64,000 nt of DNA from Calliphora vicina (Eukaryota; Arthropoda; Insecta; Diptera; Calliphoridae): NCBI RefSeq assembly GCF_958450345.1, contig NC_088782.1:4783501-4847500 (forward strand). The letters run 5' to 3'. Made by a program: the position numbers and the translations under genes. Shown here piece after piece: positions 34,251-46,187 of the stretch. Each line of letters begins with the position of its first letter. Position 1 is the first letter of the stretch. The notes under the pieces were generated by a model that was given only the letters and a program-made list of their open reading frames with translations, did no database searches and was not told where the DNA came from.

Positions 34251-35514
34251 GCACATTTTAATTGTGGGTCAAAGTAGCAATATTTTTAGAGAAATTAAAA
34301 AAATTAAATGTTGAAAAAACATTCCAATTATTTTCCAATTATAGGGAGTATAAAAATATTCATCGCAGACTTGCAAAGGCCTTTATATTCTGGATCCGCA
34401 TGAAATTCTAAGATGATCTAGCTATGTCCGCCCGGCTGTCTGTTGAGAGCACTATAGGTCGCAAACGAAAGCAGCTAGCAGAATGGTTATTTAGGGTATT
34501 AACATTGATGTGCCAATGCTAGTTAATCGGATACATAAACATTTTGCAAAAAGTCAATTATAAAAACTATTTTTAGAAATTCATTATTATAATGAATTTA
34601 AAAATAAACCCAATCAAAAATTTTCAAATCTCACTTTGGCTCTTGCTTCATCAGCAATTTTTCTAATGCCTACAATTGTATTTCATCCAAATACTTTTCA
34701 GCTTAAAACCCAATTGTCCCAAAAGTATAAAAACGTGCCTTATTAAATATTTTATATTCAGCACATTTAAAGCAAAGTTTTGTTAATTATTTAAAGAAAA
34801 TAATAACTTAAATGAAGCTATTTTTCGCCAGCACAAAATAAAAATCCTCTCAACACTGCATAAATACGAGTAATGGAAAAAGGAAACTAGAAACAAAAAG
34901 ACTAAAGATAAAAAAGCACTGATGCGTAGACGACCTAGACACTATTGACCTAAAGGAACTTTCTGTTTTTGAGCTTTAACCTTTTTGTTTAACATTTTTG
35001 CTGGCCAAGCAAATGTAATTCATTAGATGCAAAAGTAAGGAAAAAAATTCATAGAAAAAAAGAGAAAATGAGTTTTTCGTTTTATTTTATTTTTTTTTTT
35101 TGTACAAAATGTTAATTTGAGAAATACCTTTTGCTGGAAATTTAACTAATTTGCATTTTAAAAAGTATGTCTTAATAGAAATGTAAGTCTGTAGGTTGTT
35201 GTGTTTAAAATTTTTGTATTCATATCTTTTTTTCTATCAACATTTGTATAACACCTTTGCAACTTATAGAAGTTTTTAAATTAGTTAAATACTAAATTTG
35301 TTTTATCTCCGAAGTGTTTCTTTATTAACATATATATTAAAAGATTTCTGTTAAAGAAAGTTTTTAGCAAATTGCAAATTTTACAATTTACACTGATTGA
35401 TATCTTTGTATGTGCTTTTAGTGGAAAATGTTTAATAAAAAAACTGATTTCGATGTCTCATTCACCAAAACGATTAACTCCACTTTCTCATTTTTTTTTA
35501 GTTATTTTCAAACA
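34251..35514. other. AT-rich stretch with a DINE-like core fragment
   Basis: At 34373-34445 'cctttatattctggatccgc…gatctagctatgtccgcc' and 'ctgtctgttgagagc' form a third variant of the TA/core/GTCY mini-me pattern. The rest is AT-rich, with long T-runs near 35080-35100, and shows no gene. Confidence 0.5.
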
Positions 35515-36140
35515 AAACAAGTAAGAAAGTATGGTCGCTCAAGCCCGACCATATAATACCCTACACTAAGTAAATGCGCAAAATCATTTTTCTTTTAAAA
35601 TATCAATAATTTATATTCGTGACTGATTTTCGGAAGTGGGCCTTATATGCGAGCTATGACTAATTATGGACTGATCGCCATGAAATTAGGTCTTGTGATT
35701 TATGTCCATATGGAAGTTATTTCTGTTGAATTTTATGTTTATAGCAAAATTGTTAATTTATTCTCGTTAAAGCGATTTTCGGAAACGGGTCTTATATGGG
35801 AGCTATGATTAATTATGGACCGATCATAATAAATATTTGGAGCGAAATTTGTGTAGATACATATGTAAATTAAACATTAATGACCGATAAAGTCCAATTT
35901 CGAGAGGACATTTGTATGGGGGCTAGGTGAAATAATGGCCCAATTTCAGACATTTTCAATAAGCTTGGTCCTTAAGCCGAGCAAATTTTATCGAAATATC
36001 TTCAAAATTGCGACCTGTACTTTGCGCACAAGGTTTACATGGACAGACAATCAGCCAGCCAGCCAGCCAGCCAGATGGACGGACAACGTTTAATCGACTC
36101 AGAAAGTGATTACAAGTCGATTAAGGTGCGTGGTGTAATA
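35515..36140 (-). mobile_element. DINE-1-like family A, copy lacking the 5' head
   Basis: Minus strand: the tail 'gggcttgagcgaccatac…ttacttg' is at the low-coordinate end, and a long (CCAG)n/(GGCT)n tract lies at 36053-36075 next to the core 'atcactttctgagtcgatta'. The accctacaccac head is absent, replaced by unrelated AT-rich DNA at 36141. Confidence 0.75.
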
Positions 36141-37048
36141 ATATAAATATTGTTAACCCTAGCTGCAATTACAGATGCATAAAAAGAACATAATAATGTA
36201 ATAATAGAAAAGTTAGTGTATTTTAGCAAACAATATTTATTATTTGTTTGCTAATTAGCATCGCTTAAACAAATCAATTGATTTTAGCCAAAAGCTCATA
36301 GATACTCTGTACAGTGGGGTTGAATAAAAATATTTTTTTTTTAATACAACGCTATTTTTAACAGGCTGCTCTGGTTAATATGAAATTTTACACAGTCTTA
36401 AGGTGCTTTTGATAAGCCTTTATGAAATGAATTTGACTCTGATTGTTTTTTTGCTAGTGTCAAATAGTTTATTGAAACCGAATGTATATTTTCTATTCAC
36501 TTTTTTAGTTTTTGTATACATATATTTACAGAATATATATTGTTTTATTATAAGAGAAAAATCTGTCACGTACGGTATGTCACGTACTATATTAAATTTT
36601 ATTTATTATAAAATCATACAAAGTTTGTTTTTATAATGGATTGTAAAGGAAAAATATTTCGTTTAGTGTAAGAAATTAAAAGAAAACATAACGCCTCTCA
36701 TGATTCGAATATTTTCGCATATTTCTACATGTACCTCAAAATGAGTTCCGTTTTATGTCACGTACGATATACCCATTACATTACATTACACATTACGTTC
36801 AGACGAAACCATTCGTACTCTTCTATACAAAAATTAGACAGATCGTATTATTTGTGGGACAATATTTAGCAGATAAGTATTTAAAAATTTTATGTTTTGA
36901 TGATCTCTTGTAGGACCCTGTGAGGTCTCAATGTAGGACTCTTCAAACATATAATTTATTTTTTAAAATTTCACATCAATCATAACTGTCAGTTAGAATA
37001 GTGCAATGTGAAATAAATATTGCATTGTGTACTAAGCTTCTATTTGTT
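36141..37048. other. AT-rich stretch with repeated TGTCACGTAC motifs
   Basis: Motifs 'tgtcacgtacggtatgtcacgtac' (split: tgtcacgtacgg, tatgtcacgtac) near 36567-36590 and 'tatgtcacgtacgatatac' near 36757 recall 4302-4319. A 'tacagtggggttg' near 36310 resembles the start of the CACAGTG repeat. The hydrophobic frame at 36403-36636 is AT-rich translation. Confidence 0.45.
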
Positions 37049-37541
37049 ATACCCTACACCACCATAGTGGGGTGGGTATAATGCATTTGTGCAGATGTTT
37101 GTAACGCCCAAAAATATTAGTCTAACACCCACCTTAAAGTATACCTATCGACTTAGAATCACTTACTGAGTCGATTAAACGATGTCCGTCCGTCCGTCTG
37201 GCTGGTCGGCTGGCTGTTCATGTAAACCTTGTGCGCAGGTACAGGTCGCAATTTTGAAGATATTTGGATAACATTTTTTTTTTTCGGCTCAAGGGCCAAG
37301 CCCCCATACAAGTGTCCTTCCGAAATTGGACTTTGTCGGTCATAAATGTTTAATTTATATAAGTATCTCCACAAATTCTGCTCCACATAAAATTTATACC
37401 ACAAAATTTTGTTACGATCGGTCCGAAATCACTCAAAAATATAAATTATTGAAATTTTTAAAGAAAAATGTTTTTGTTCTTTTACTTAGTGTAGGATATT
37501 TATGGTCGGGCTTGACCGACCATACTTTCTTACTTGTTTTT
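37049..37541 (+). mobile_element. DINE-1/mini-me-like repeat, family A, plus orientation
   Basis: Head 'taccctacaccaccatagtg' with its inverse 'gtggggtgggtata', then 'gtttgtaacgcccaaaaata', core 'acttagaatcacttactgag', a (GTCC)n tract at 37184-37200 followed by GGCT repeats, and tail 'gggcttgaccgaccatactt…ttacttgttttt'. It is shorter than the copy at 5928 because the middle is deleted. It fixes the orientation of the family. Confidence 0.75.
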
Positions 37542-37956
37542 ATATCGTATTAATTTGTTGAATTTAGGCTCATGTATAGATACAATGTTTTAAAATAAAC
37601 ACAATCATATAATCACTCACTGAAAAATACATATTTATTATTGCACTAAGTATGAATATAGAACATTGTATTCTTTAATGCTACATTATGAAGTGAGATT
37701 TTTATTTTTCCTACGATTATTACAGTGCTGATACACATTAGTGTTCCTATAATTCAAGTGTCGATTATTTCAATAATGATTACACAAATTAGTTGCTGCT
37801 AGATTGTTTGAAGTATTATTAAAAATTATTTTGCATACTTACAGCATAAGTATTATTTGGTAATTCATGTTTTCATGTAAATAATTTTCTAATTTTATTT
37901 CAAATATATCCAAAACGGAAAACCGGTCAGGTGGTGTTTTCGTCTTTGGTTTTCGG
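37542..37956. other. AT-rich stretch, nothing recognised
   Basis: No repeat, gene or site could be supported between the DINE-like tail and the hAT-like end. Confidence 0.5.
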
Positions 37957-38500
37957 CATTGGCGTAGATAGGGGGGTGCTGGGGTGGGCAAAACCACCCC
38001 AGACTCGCATTTGCCCACCCCAGATAAAAATTTGGAAAGTCGCAGAAAGATTTTTTTGGATTTGTAGATTGTTCCGTTAAGAGATTCCTGTGCCCTAGAA
38101 CATTAATCATGGGGTTTTTGGAACCCAAAAATATTCCAATGCCAATCGTACAACGGAGGACATGTAATGTTTGGTTTTTACAAGCTAAAATAAAGGAGTC
38201 AAATCCGCATTACTATTAGTTCTGCTAGTTGCGAAAGAAGTTTCTCAGATATGCGTAGAATATAACAATGGTTACGCATGTCATGTTATGTCTACCTTTA
38301 AGGGAAACTCTATTTCAAAAGCGATTATGATTTAACCAATTTCTACTTATTAGTTTACTACCATTGCCTTTCTCTGGAACCTGAGAAAATAAAAATAAAA
38401 TTTCAAAAAAGACACAGCTAACTGAAGTGAGTTGTTAAACATTATTAAGAATAAAGATTTTTAATCAAAAAAATCAAAATTCCCCCTCTACTAAATGAAA
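37957..38500 (+). pseudogene. hAT transposase relic with C-terminal dimerisation motif
   Basis: From 38203 the frame reads IRITISSASCERSFSDMRRI, then a stop replaces the next residue, then QWLRMS. This is the hallmark of the hAT C-terminal dimerisation domain ('ttaSCERsFS.lrriKtwLRstM'). The left edge 'cattggcgtagatagggggg' (37957) is like the CA-n-GGCGTAG ends of many hAT elements, and nearby 'ctggggtgggcaaaaccacc' and 'tttgcccaccccag' are inverse-like words. The catalytic part is absent, so this is an internally deleted relic. The right terminus is unclear ('ccccctctactaaatg' near 38480 is a candidate). Confidence 0.7.
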
Positions 38501-40230
38501 GTGGCCCTTGGGAAATATATGTACATAAATGAAACTTGACAACTTCTTTCCATTTTCTCGCATTTCCAGTCTTTGGCCTATACGAATAAATATAAAACTG
38601 TTAGAAGGAGTGTGTGTGTTTAAATCTAAAATACCACAATGAAAGTACACATCAACACACTAAATATATCCTTCTATTTGTTTCTTCCTCAGCAACAACA
38701 AAAATAACAACAAAAACCCTACAAGACATTGGGCAAATTTACAAGACCTTGTAAAATGATACCTTGGTATTAAAAAAAAGTCGTTAAAACAAAACGAAAT
38801 GGAAGAAAAAAAAAGTTGTCGGTCATAAAATACTTTGAGTGTCAGTGGTCATAAAAAGCCAATTATTCCCTTTTGGCGAACAATGAACGAGACCAATTTT
38901 AGAGACAGACAGACGGACGGACAACAACAGCAGCAACAATGGCAACAGAAAAAGTAAGCCTCCAATAGTAAAGTAAACGATACATGAAGCAGGGAACAGG
39001 GAACAGTCAACAGCAGAGTATGTTAAACAAACAAATAAACATCAAACAAGTTGGAGTGAACGACTGTATGACAAGGCAAACAACAATCTCTAAACAGATA
39101 CAAGCAAACATACATACAAAGAGAGCCATATAGATGAACACTTCTGTTGGTTGACAGTCCGCTGGAATTTCTGTTTGTCCTTCTGGGTGTCAATGTATTC
39201 CAAGTACGGGCTAATGATGAGGTACATTGTACTTGATACAAAAACACACTTACATTTTACATTGGCAGTTAATGTTTAAATTTGCCATAATTTATATGAT
39301 GTGAAAAGAATTTTTAATTAAGTTTAATGGCAACTATTTGAAAACATTTTGTGCTCTTGCACAACCCCATAACAATAGCAACAATTTAAAAAGGAGAGAC
39401 AGATAAAGCAACAACAAATTGTTTTATATTTTTTTTAATATATAAACACACATACATATTTATACTAAAAGAGAAGAAAAAAAACACAAAAAAAAAATTC
39501 AATTGAAAAAAATCAGAGTTTAATGGTAGTTCAACAACAATGGCTGTCAAAAGTAATTGCATTGCTTGTCCGTCATGTGTCAATAGCAACATTTTTCATT
39601 CACATTTTTTCCAAAAATAATTTAAAGAATTTTATTTTTATTCTTTATTTTTCATAAAATATGTATTATTTTTACCAGCACATAATGCAGTTAATTAGAG
39701 AATAAATTGATATTTGATAATATCTTTTAAATATAATGACAAAAAAAAATATTGCTAAAACTCAATTTGACTTGTTTATTAAAACTATTGTTTTTTTATA
39801 TATTGGAAACTGCAGGCTAAAATGTTTCAAATAAAATTAAAAAAATATTGTTGTAATCTACATATGGGCATTTCTACAGAAAGGCTCACAGGGGCAGAAA
39901 ATTATGTGCCAATAAACAAGAGATTTTTCCTAATATTAGATATAAAAAATTTAAAATTTTTTTTAATACAAATTTAGTGTAGTGTAGAAGGGGGATCATA
40001 CGCCAATTTTTTTTGAGGTGATCTAAAATTAAAACCACAATACATATTCTTAAATTCTTTCTTGTTTCTGATACTTACATGTGTTGGCTTTAGTTTTATT
40101 CATTTCAATCTTGCCTATCTTATTAATATACTAATTTTTTAACATCTCTGGACTGACCAAAAACGGCGAAACCACCCCACTCATAGGGTAATTACCCCAG
40201 CAGATTGGTCATTTGTATAATAAAACAAAA
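38501..40230. other. AT-rich stretch with CAA/ACA simple repeats
   Basis: CAACA-rich tracts (38690-38715, 38923-38950), a GACAGACGGACGG tract (38903-38920) and A-runs fill much of it. The minus frames at 39023-39247 and 39386-39592 show no domain. Confidence 0.5.
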
Positions 40231-40232
40231 AA

Positions 40233-40709
40233 TATTTCAGAATTTTCCAATTATATTTCAGAAATTTCCATTTGTATTTCAGAACTTTTATTTTATACCT
40301 TAAATGTTTCTAATTGTATTTCAGAATTTTCCAATTGTATTTCAGAAATTTCTATTTGTATTTCAGAAAATTCCAATTGAATTTCAGAATACTCCAATTA
40401 TATTTGAGAAATTTCCAAATATATTTCAGAATTTTCTAATTTAATATCAGAATTTTCTAATTGAATTTCAGAATATTCCATTTGTATTTCAGAATTTTTA
40501 ATTTATACTTAAAGAGTTTCTAATTGTATTTCAGAATTTTTCAATTGTATTTCAGAAAATTTTCTTTTTGTATTTCAGAAATTTCCATTGGTATTGCTAT
40601 TAGAATTTTCGGAATCATAAATGGAAATTTCTGAAATACAATTGGAAAATTCTGAAATACAATTAGAAACTCTTTAAGTATAAATTAAAAATTCTGAAAT
40701 ACAAATGGG
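40233..40709. repeat. Array of a 20-22-bp 'TTTCAGAATTTTCCAATTGTA' type unit ending in an inverted copy
   Basis: From 40233 a unit containing atttcagaa-n-ttccaattgt repeats about 17 times, alternating 'aattttc' and 'aaatttcc' forms. From about 40612 the same unit runs in the opposite orientation (tttctgaaatacaattgg) to 40709. The inverse block is a near-exact reverse complement of 40480-40560, including the aberrant 'aatttatacttaaagagtttc' unit, so the two halves could fold into a long hairpin. A related direct array follows at 41285-41495. Confidence 0.85.
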
Positions 40710-41060
40710 TGCTTACTGAATGCTATCAGATGAGCCCACGGGTTGCGGATAGTGGAAACCCCTGGATGCTGGGATGCTGCGAATGAAATAAGCAGTCGCG
40801 GAAAATTCAGCGGTCTGAAGGGGAGAGTAAATACCCGAGTTTCCTATGATCCTTGGAACGACTTGGCGAGTAATTGGCTCCACTCAATAGCCAATTTCAA
40901 CAACTAGTGGAAAAAAACTATGTCTGGAAGCTAGAATCGGCAATCCCGATACCATAATCGAATGCGATGCGCACAAGGTTTAAATGTATGGACAGACGGA
41001 CGGACATCGTTTAAATGATGGTACAGGGTATAAGAAGACTAAATATTTCAATATTGAAAG
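40710..41060. other. GC-richer island between AT-rich arrays, with a DINE-like end
   Basis: Sequence from 40710 to about 40980 (cacgggttgcggatagtgg, cccctggatgctgggatgct, gcagtcgcggaaaattcagc) has clearly more G+C than its surroundings and differs from every other part of the window. I find no frame longer than a few dozen codons and do not recognise it. It ends in 'gcgcacaaggtttaaatg' and 'ggacagacggacggacatcg' (40970-41012), the GTCY part of family A in minus orientation. Confidence 0.5.
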
Positions 41061-41284
41061 TGTGTCACGTTCGCTATCATAAGTGTATATTTTTTTCAAA
41101 AACAACTGTTTTTACTATTTTTACATGCATATATTAGGAAATTACTTGAACTAACCGTGTCAGGAACTACAGATGTGTCAGGAAAATATGTCGCATGCTT
41201 AATCATACTAAGTTTTGGGAGAAAAAAATAACAAAAATATTTAAAAACGACAATCATCTGGAGAAAATAATATTATTCGATATT

Positions 41285-41495
41285 ATACACCATTTCCAAT
41301 TGTATTTCAGAAAATTCCAATTGAATTTCAGAAATTTCCAATTATGTTTCAGAATTTTCTAATTGAATTTCAGAATATTAAAATTATATTTCAGAATCTT
41401 CTAATTGTATTTCAGAAATTTCCATTTGTATTTCAGAATTTTTAATTTATACTTAAAATGTTTCTAATTGTATTTCAGAATTTTCCATTTGTAGA
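41285..41495. repeat. Second array of the 20-22-bp unit, direct orientation
   Basis: About ten units of the same 'tttcagaa…ttccaattgt' repeat, including the 'tttttaatttatacttaaaa' variant found at 40497 and, inverted, at 40672. With the array at 40233 it brackets the GC-richer island. Confidence 0.8.
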
Positions 41496-41635
41496 ACAAA
41501 ATATCCTTAAATCAATGGCATTTTAATTTTTGATACTTTTTATTTTCATATACCAAAATTCCTAAAACGGGGAAAATGTGTTCCAAAAATCAGTTCTTTT
41601 TAGAAAAGACACTACTGTGACATTGTATACAGTGC

Positions 41636-42610
41636 GATAGTAAAATAACTTTGTAGGTATTTAAACATGATATAGGGCTATATACGCGTGGAGCTTTTTA
41701 GAGAATTTTTTACTCAAACCTAATTTTTTTTTTTAATTGGCAAAGTTTGGATAGATCTGGACGAGACTAGGTCTGCTTTAGTGAGCCAGGTTTTACTTTA
41801 CACGCTTTTACATTAGGTTCTCTTTTCGGATCATATACAAATTTTATACAGCCCCGAAGAAAATTTTTTTCTACAAAAGAAAAAATGTAGGGACTTTTTT
41901 GGGAAAAAACTTAAAAAATACAGTAAATTTTACATGTTCCGAATTTGGATGCATGTAACTTTTTATAGGTACGAGATAACTGTCAGAAAGTTGTACAGAT
42001 TTTATTCAAAATTTTATAGCAAAAATAGTTGATATTTTTCAAAAAAAATTTAGACCTTCCGTAGGGCCGCCATATCTAAAAAAACAAAAAAAAAAGATCG
42101 AGCAGAATTAAAAAAATAAATAAACCGAAATATCTCTTGAACTAAAAGAGATAACTTACATAAGCATGCATGTTTTTTGTAGGTCTCCTTAAGGACTATT
42201 TATATTTTAAATTTCAGCTCATTCGGATCATACTTGGATTTTTGGAGATATTTTTAAAAAATGTAACCCCCGAGATGTCGTGTAATTATGCTAATTAAGC
42301 GTAAAGGGCTACATTTACAACTTTTGTATCTTTGGCGACCCTCACTGAAATTTTCTAGGAAAAATTTTCGTAGAATATTTTAATCCTTAAATGTCCTTTT
42401 TAAAAGGACTTTTTTTGATTTTCTCGAAATAAGGCTCAAACTGACCCCTAAAGAGAGGAGATAGAGGGTTAAGATCTTCCACAAAAATTATCCCCATTAA
42501 ATTTCACAATATAACTCTGACAATAAGAATTCTCTGAGATATGAACTTACAACATTTTTTTCAGTTTGTATAATGTTACCTTCAATCAAAAATCTAAAAC
42601 TTTGACCCAC
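41636..42610 (+). repeat. Dispersed repeat F, copy 1
   Basis: Landmarks 'aatatctcttgaactaaaagag', 'gttttttgtaggtctcctta' and 'aaaatgtaacccccgagatg' recur in the same order at 55935-56100 ('aatatctcccaagctataag', 'gttttttgtagtgctcgatg', 'aaaatgtaacatacccgagg'). The left end 'tacagtgcgatagtaaaat' may be a CACAGTG-like terminus. Text such as 'tctcgaaataaggctcaaac' is not coding. Confidence 0.6.
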
Positions 42611-42879
42611 TGTAAAAAAAATTCAGACCATCTGGACTATAAGATTATTCTACAAAAATGATCTACTCAACGTGCTCTTTCAGAATTATAGGGTCGGTAT
42701 TCTGTTCCAATCACAAAGTCTCAATTTGTTGGACAGTGTTATTATAATACAATTATGAATGTTCAACTCATTTTCTTAGGGGGACCTTGAGAGGGAACGT
42801 TACAGTATAATTTCAAATTATTTAGAACTAATTTGTGTGAAATTTCATCAGGATTGCCGCTTTATCAACATATTTATGA

Positions 42880-43140
42880 CTGCTCAAACAGTATTCCGGG
42901 ACAATCGTATGGGGGCTAAGTGAAATCTTGGACCTATAAATTTTCACCTTGTCAACAGAGAGTATTTACCAGCTACCAGTTTTCGTGTTTTCAGCAGACA
43001 CACAGAAGACCGATGGACAAACGGACGGACATAGCTACATATATGTACATAATTTTGGTTCTATGAACAATATTTCGATATTGTTACAAACGGAATGACA
43101 ACATCAATATACCCTCATCTTTTTTGATGGTGGCTATAAA
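42880..43140 (-). mobile_element. DINE-1/mini-me-like fragment, third family
   Basis: Minus strand: head 'atagccaccatcaaaaaaga' with inverse 'gatgagggtata', then 'cattccgtttgtaacaat', and a GTCC/GTTTGTCC tract near 43015-43035. It shares 'tatgggggctaagtgaaat' with the body of family A at 42910. The 3' part is missing. Confidence 0.6.
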
Positions 43141-44689
43141 AAGCAAATAATTTTCATTTAACTTGCATTAAATTCCACCAACAACAAAAAAATCTAAATT
43201 TTTATATGCATGTCAAAGAGTAAATATTTCAATATTTTCAATAAAATAAGAAAACAATTTATACATATACAATTTTAAATATTTGGCTATTCCTTTTGGT
43301 TAATATTGATAGAATCGTATAGATTCCATTTCCATATTGTATGTGAATATTTTCTCAAGAATGTTCATATGATATATTTTTTTTCTTTTACTTTCTTATT
43401 CAAATTTATTTATAAGTGAATATCAAGAATTCCTGTTATTGTGTGCTAAAAGGTACAATACACAAAAATACATAAAGGCATACATATTTATGTAGATATG
43501 TACGAATAGATAGATGGATTTTTCTTAGACATTTACATTTACTAAAGCTGTAGCATACAAAACAGTCACGCTTTTCTATGGCAATCGCATTTAAATACGC
43601 ACATTTTCCACGACCATCTTGTGTGCCACCATTAATACTTTGAATTTAGTTAAAATGAAATTCCTTTAAAATTTCTTTCTTCTTTTCAGATAAAAAAAAT
43701 TCACTTAGATACAAGAGCAATAGATTTTGAAAAATGATATTTTTAGAAATATGTTTAATAAATAGGCAAGCTAGAGTTTCTTCCACAGTTTTGCTCATAA
43801 ATATATTTGAAGGTAAAACCCAACATTTTATTTCAATTAAACTACTTCTTATGTTTCACTAAAAATCACTTTACCAGTTCACTGAAACCCATAATAAATA
43901 GCTCATAAAATTTCTCGCGGCTGTCTGATTTAGAAACTCTAAGCTGTCTCTATGGGAAACTCTATATATAGTAGACAGACAGCCAAAATGGAATTAAATT
44001 AATATTATTAAATTTTCGAAATGATAAGACATAATAAATTCATTTTGTAAGATTTGTAAGGTCGTTAGCAAATTATCAAAATAAAATAAAGAAAAATAGA
44101 ATAAATTTTGTTAGAGAAAATTGTAAAATAAAATTTTTAAAATTATATAACTTTCATAACTTTTAAATATGTCTTAACACAAGGTTGTAAACTAATTAAC
44201 CGTAATGGAATGTACTCATCTCTTTCACCCACTTGATTGTCGTCATCATCATCATCATTATCAGCAACATCAACTTCTATGAGTATCAACAAACATGTAT
44301 TAAATTTTCTATAAAGTATTTATTTCTACTTGTTTTTTGTTGCTTTCATTTGCTTTGTGTAAAATGTATTTCAATGATAAGTATCTTTTAAATAAATCTC
44401 ATTAATTGTTGAAGAGCTGTGTGTACTTAAGTTTTTCGTTAAGCAACAAAAGTTTATTAAAATTTACAAAAACAACACAAACAGTAACACAAGAGAGAGG
44501 GAGAGAGCGAGCGAGAGAGCGATAGAACAACATAAATATAAACAAGCACAAATAAAATATACATACAAACATCACTTGCACATCAGTTTTGAAATATTTA
44601 AATTTGAAACAGTACTTTTTTCAGATTGCAAGTACTAAATTATTTTGATTATTTTTACATAGAAATTGGACTGAGATCGAAAAAATCTT
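43141..44689. other. AT-rich stretch with simple repeats
   Basis: (TCA)n at 44243-44258 and a GA-rich tract (gagagagggagagagcgagc) at 44493-44520 are the only distinct features. Confidence 0.5.
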
Positions 44690-44996
44690 AACATCTGTCA
44701 CATTATTCAAATAGCTAGTCCATCTCCGTTTAAAATCTGCAACACTTTTGGACACATTTTTGTGCTCTTCAATTCTCTTTTAACAAGATCCCAATATATT
44801 TCCATTGGCCATAGCTCGAGGCAGTTTGGAAGATTTGCCTCGCTTGGTCAAATAACACATGATGGATCTTCTACCACTCAAGACCTTGCTTATCATCAGG
44901 GAAACCAAAATATGCAAATGCATGTTTTTTCTGGTGAGTCTAATGAGCACATGGATAAAATATTTACACGTTTCAGAACTATTTAAGAATTTTGCC
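44690..44996 (-). pseudogene. C-terminal relic of a Tc1/mariner-superfamily transposase
   Basis: On the minus strand PNCLELWPMEIYWDLVKREL, followed after a one-base frame change by KNVSKSVADFKRRW, resembles the end of Tc1-related transposases ('P..PelrPIE.yWalvKreLkk…k.v.dFkrkW'). The E of the PIE motif, normally the third catalytic acid, is at the expected place but the rest is unreadable. Upstream (44860-44996) no clear domain remains. Confidence 0.55.
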
Positions 44997-45004
44997 ATCG
45001 ATTT

Positions 45005-45112
45005 GTTAGTGCATATTTTATCCTTAAATGCATATTTGTTTTAAGAGCATATTTATGTCATATTTTTGCGTTTTTAGAGCATATTTTACTGTTTAAAAGC
45101 ATATTTTGACTT
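45005..45112. repeat. Cluster of five GCATATTT words
   Basis: 'gcatattt' occurs at about 45012, 45029, 45047, 45081 and 45100, several preceded by 'taaga' or 'ttaaa'. Clusters of short direct words like this are typical of the subterminal regions of hAT elements, where transposase binds. They lie 0.8 kb upstream of the hAT relic at 45887. Confidence 0.55.
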
Positions 45113-45764
45113 TATCAAAAACAAGTTTTGTCTTACTTATTTTTCGCTGTTTTGTTACAGGTTTTTACTTCCCTTGTTTAAAATTCAAAATTGAAAAATA
45201 GATGGCTTTTTTAATATAAAATAAGCACTTAGTGATGATTTTATCAAACGTTAAATTGAATTTGATGTGCATACATACCTTCTTTCAATCAATTTGACTT
45301 CATTAGTGTGTTTTGTTCTTAAAATTTTATTTTATTAATCATTTTGTTAGCTTAGTGTACAAAGTCCTTTTCATAAATATTACAGGAGAGACAAAAAACG
45401 TTCTAAAAGCCATGATTTGAAATATTTATGAAATCTGCTAATGGAGTTTTATTACTTACATATTTGGTATGATTTATGTATAATGACAAATAAGCACAGC
45501 TAAGAAGAAGTGCGTTTGTATCTTATAGGTCCATTTTTGGGACTTGTAACATTTTCTGTTTCATATGAGAAAGTCGAAGTGATAATAAATCTCAAAATTA
45601 TCAAATATTTAATTAAAAAATTTGACTGTGATAATAATTTTGAAATTTTTGCAAAATAAAATGGACTTAGCACTTTTGTATATTCATAGTTATTTACAAA
45701 TTTCAAACCTGTATATACTTTATTGGACATTTTATATTTTCTACACATATATGACGGTTTAACC

Positions 45765-45860
45765 AGTTTTTTCGATGTCGGTTAACCGAAAAACCGGTTT
45801 TCTAAAAAAGGTCAATTTTCGGTTAACCGACAAACCGGTTTTTTAAAAAGTCGGTTTTTT
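45765..45860. repeat. Cluster of GGTTAACCG / AACCGG words
   Basis: 'cggttaaccgaaaaaccggt' and a second 'cggttaaccgacaaaccggt' lie 47 bp apart, followed by 'aagtcggtttttt'. The same kind of words occurs at 26885-26955 and 27690-27730. It lies directly left of the hAT relic. Confidence 0.6.
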
Positions 45861-45886
45861 ATAAACACTACAAATTTTAGTTCTAA

Positions 45887-46042
45887 TTAATATTGTCGTT
45901 TAAATTTGCTCCTATGACATCAGTTGATGTCGAAAGCATATTTTCTATGTATAAAAATGTTTTCGGATCCAATAGACAACGATTTTTATTTGAAAATTTA
46001 AGTCAATATTTTGTAATTTATTGCAATAATAACCTTAATTGA
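45887..46042 (+). pseudogene. hAT transposase C-terminal dimerisation-domain relic
   Basis: An open 51-codon stretch ends at a natural stop and reads FAPMTSVDVESIFSMYKNVF, then GSNRQRFLFENLSQYFVIYC, then NNN. hAT transposases end with '..P.tsvdvERsFS.yk.il.d.R…l..eNl…lvi..N'. The invariant ER is ES here. This is a different hAT lineage from 38203-38310. The start of the frame is not a methionine, so it is a fragment of a longer dead gene; upstream 45113-45764 has no readable transposase. Confidence 0.75.
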
Positions 46043-46187
46043 GGCCTTTTCATAGTTCCTATTGTTTTATGTTGTATTTATTTTTTGTTATACTTGTTTT
46101 AGTTCATGTTATTTTTGTTTATTTTATGTTACTTTACCTTTTTAGAAATGAATTGTATTGATAAGCTTTCATAAATTCTTAGTTTAG

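Noticed and set aside
44462..44525. GAGA-factor-type regulatory tract
   Set aside because: The GA-rich tract is a plain simple repeat with no promoter or gene next to it in this window.
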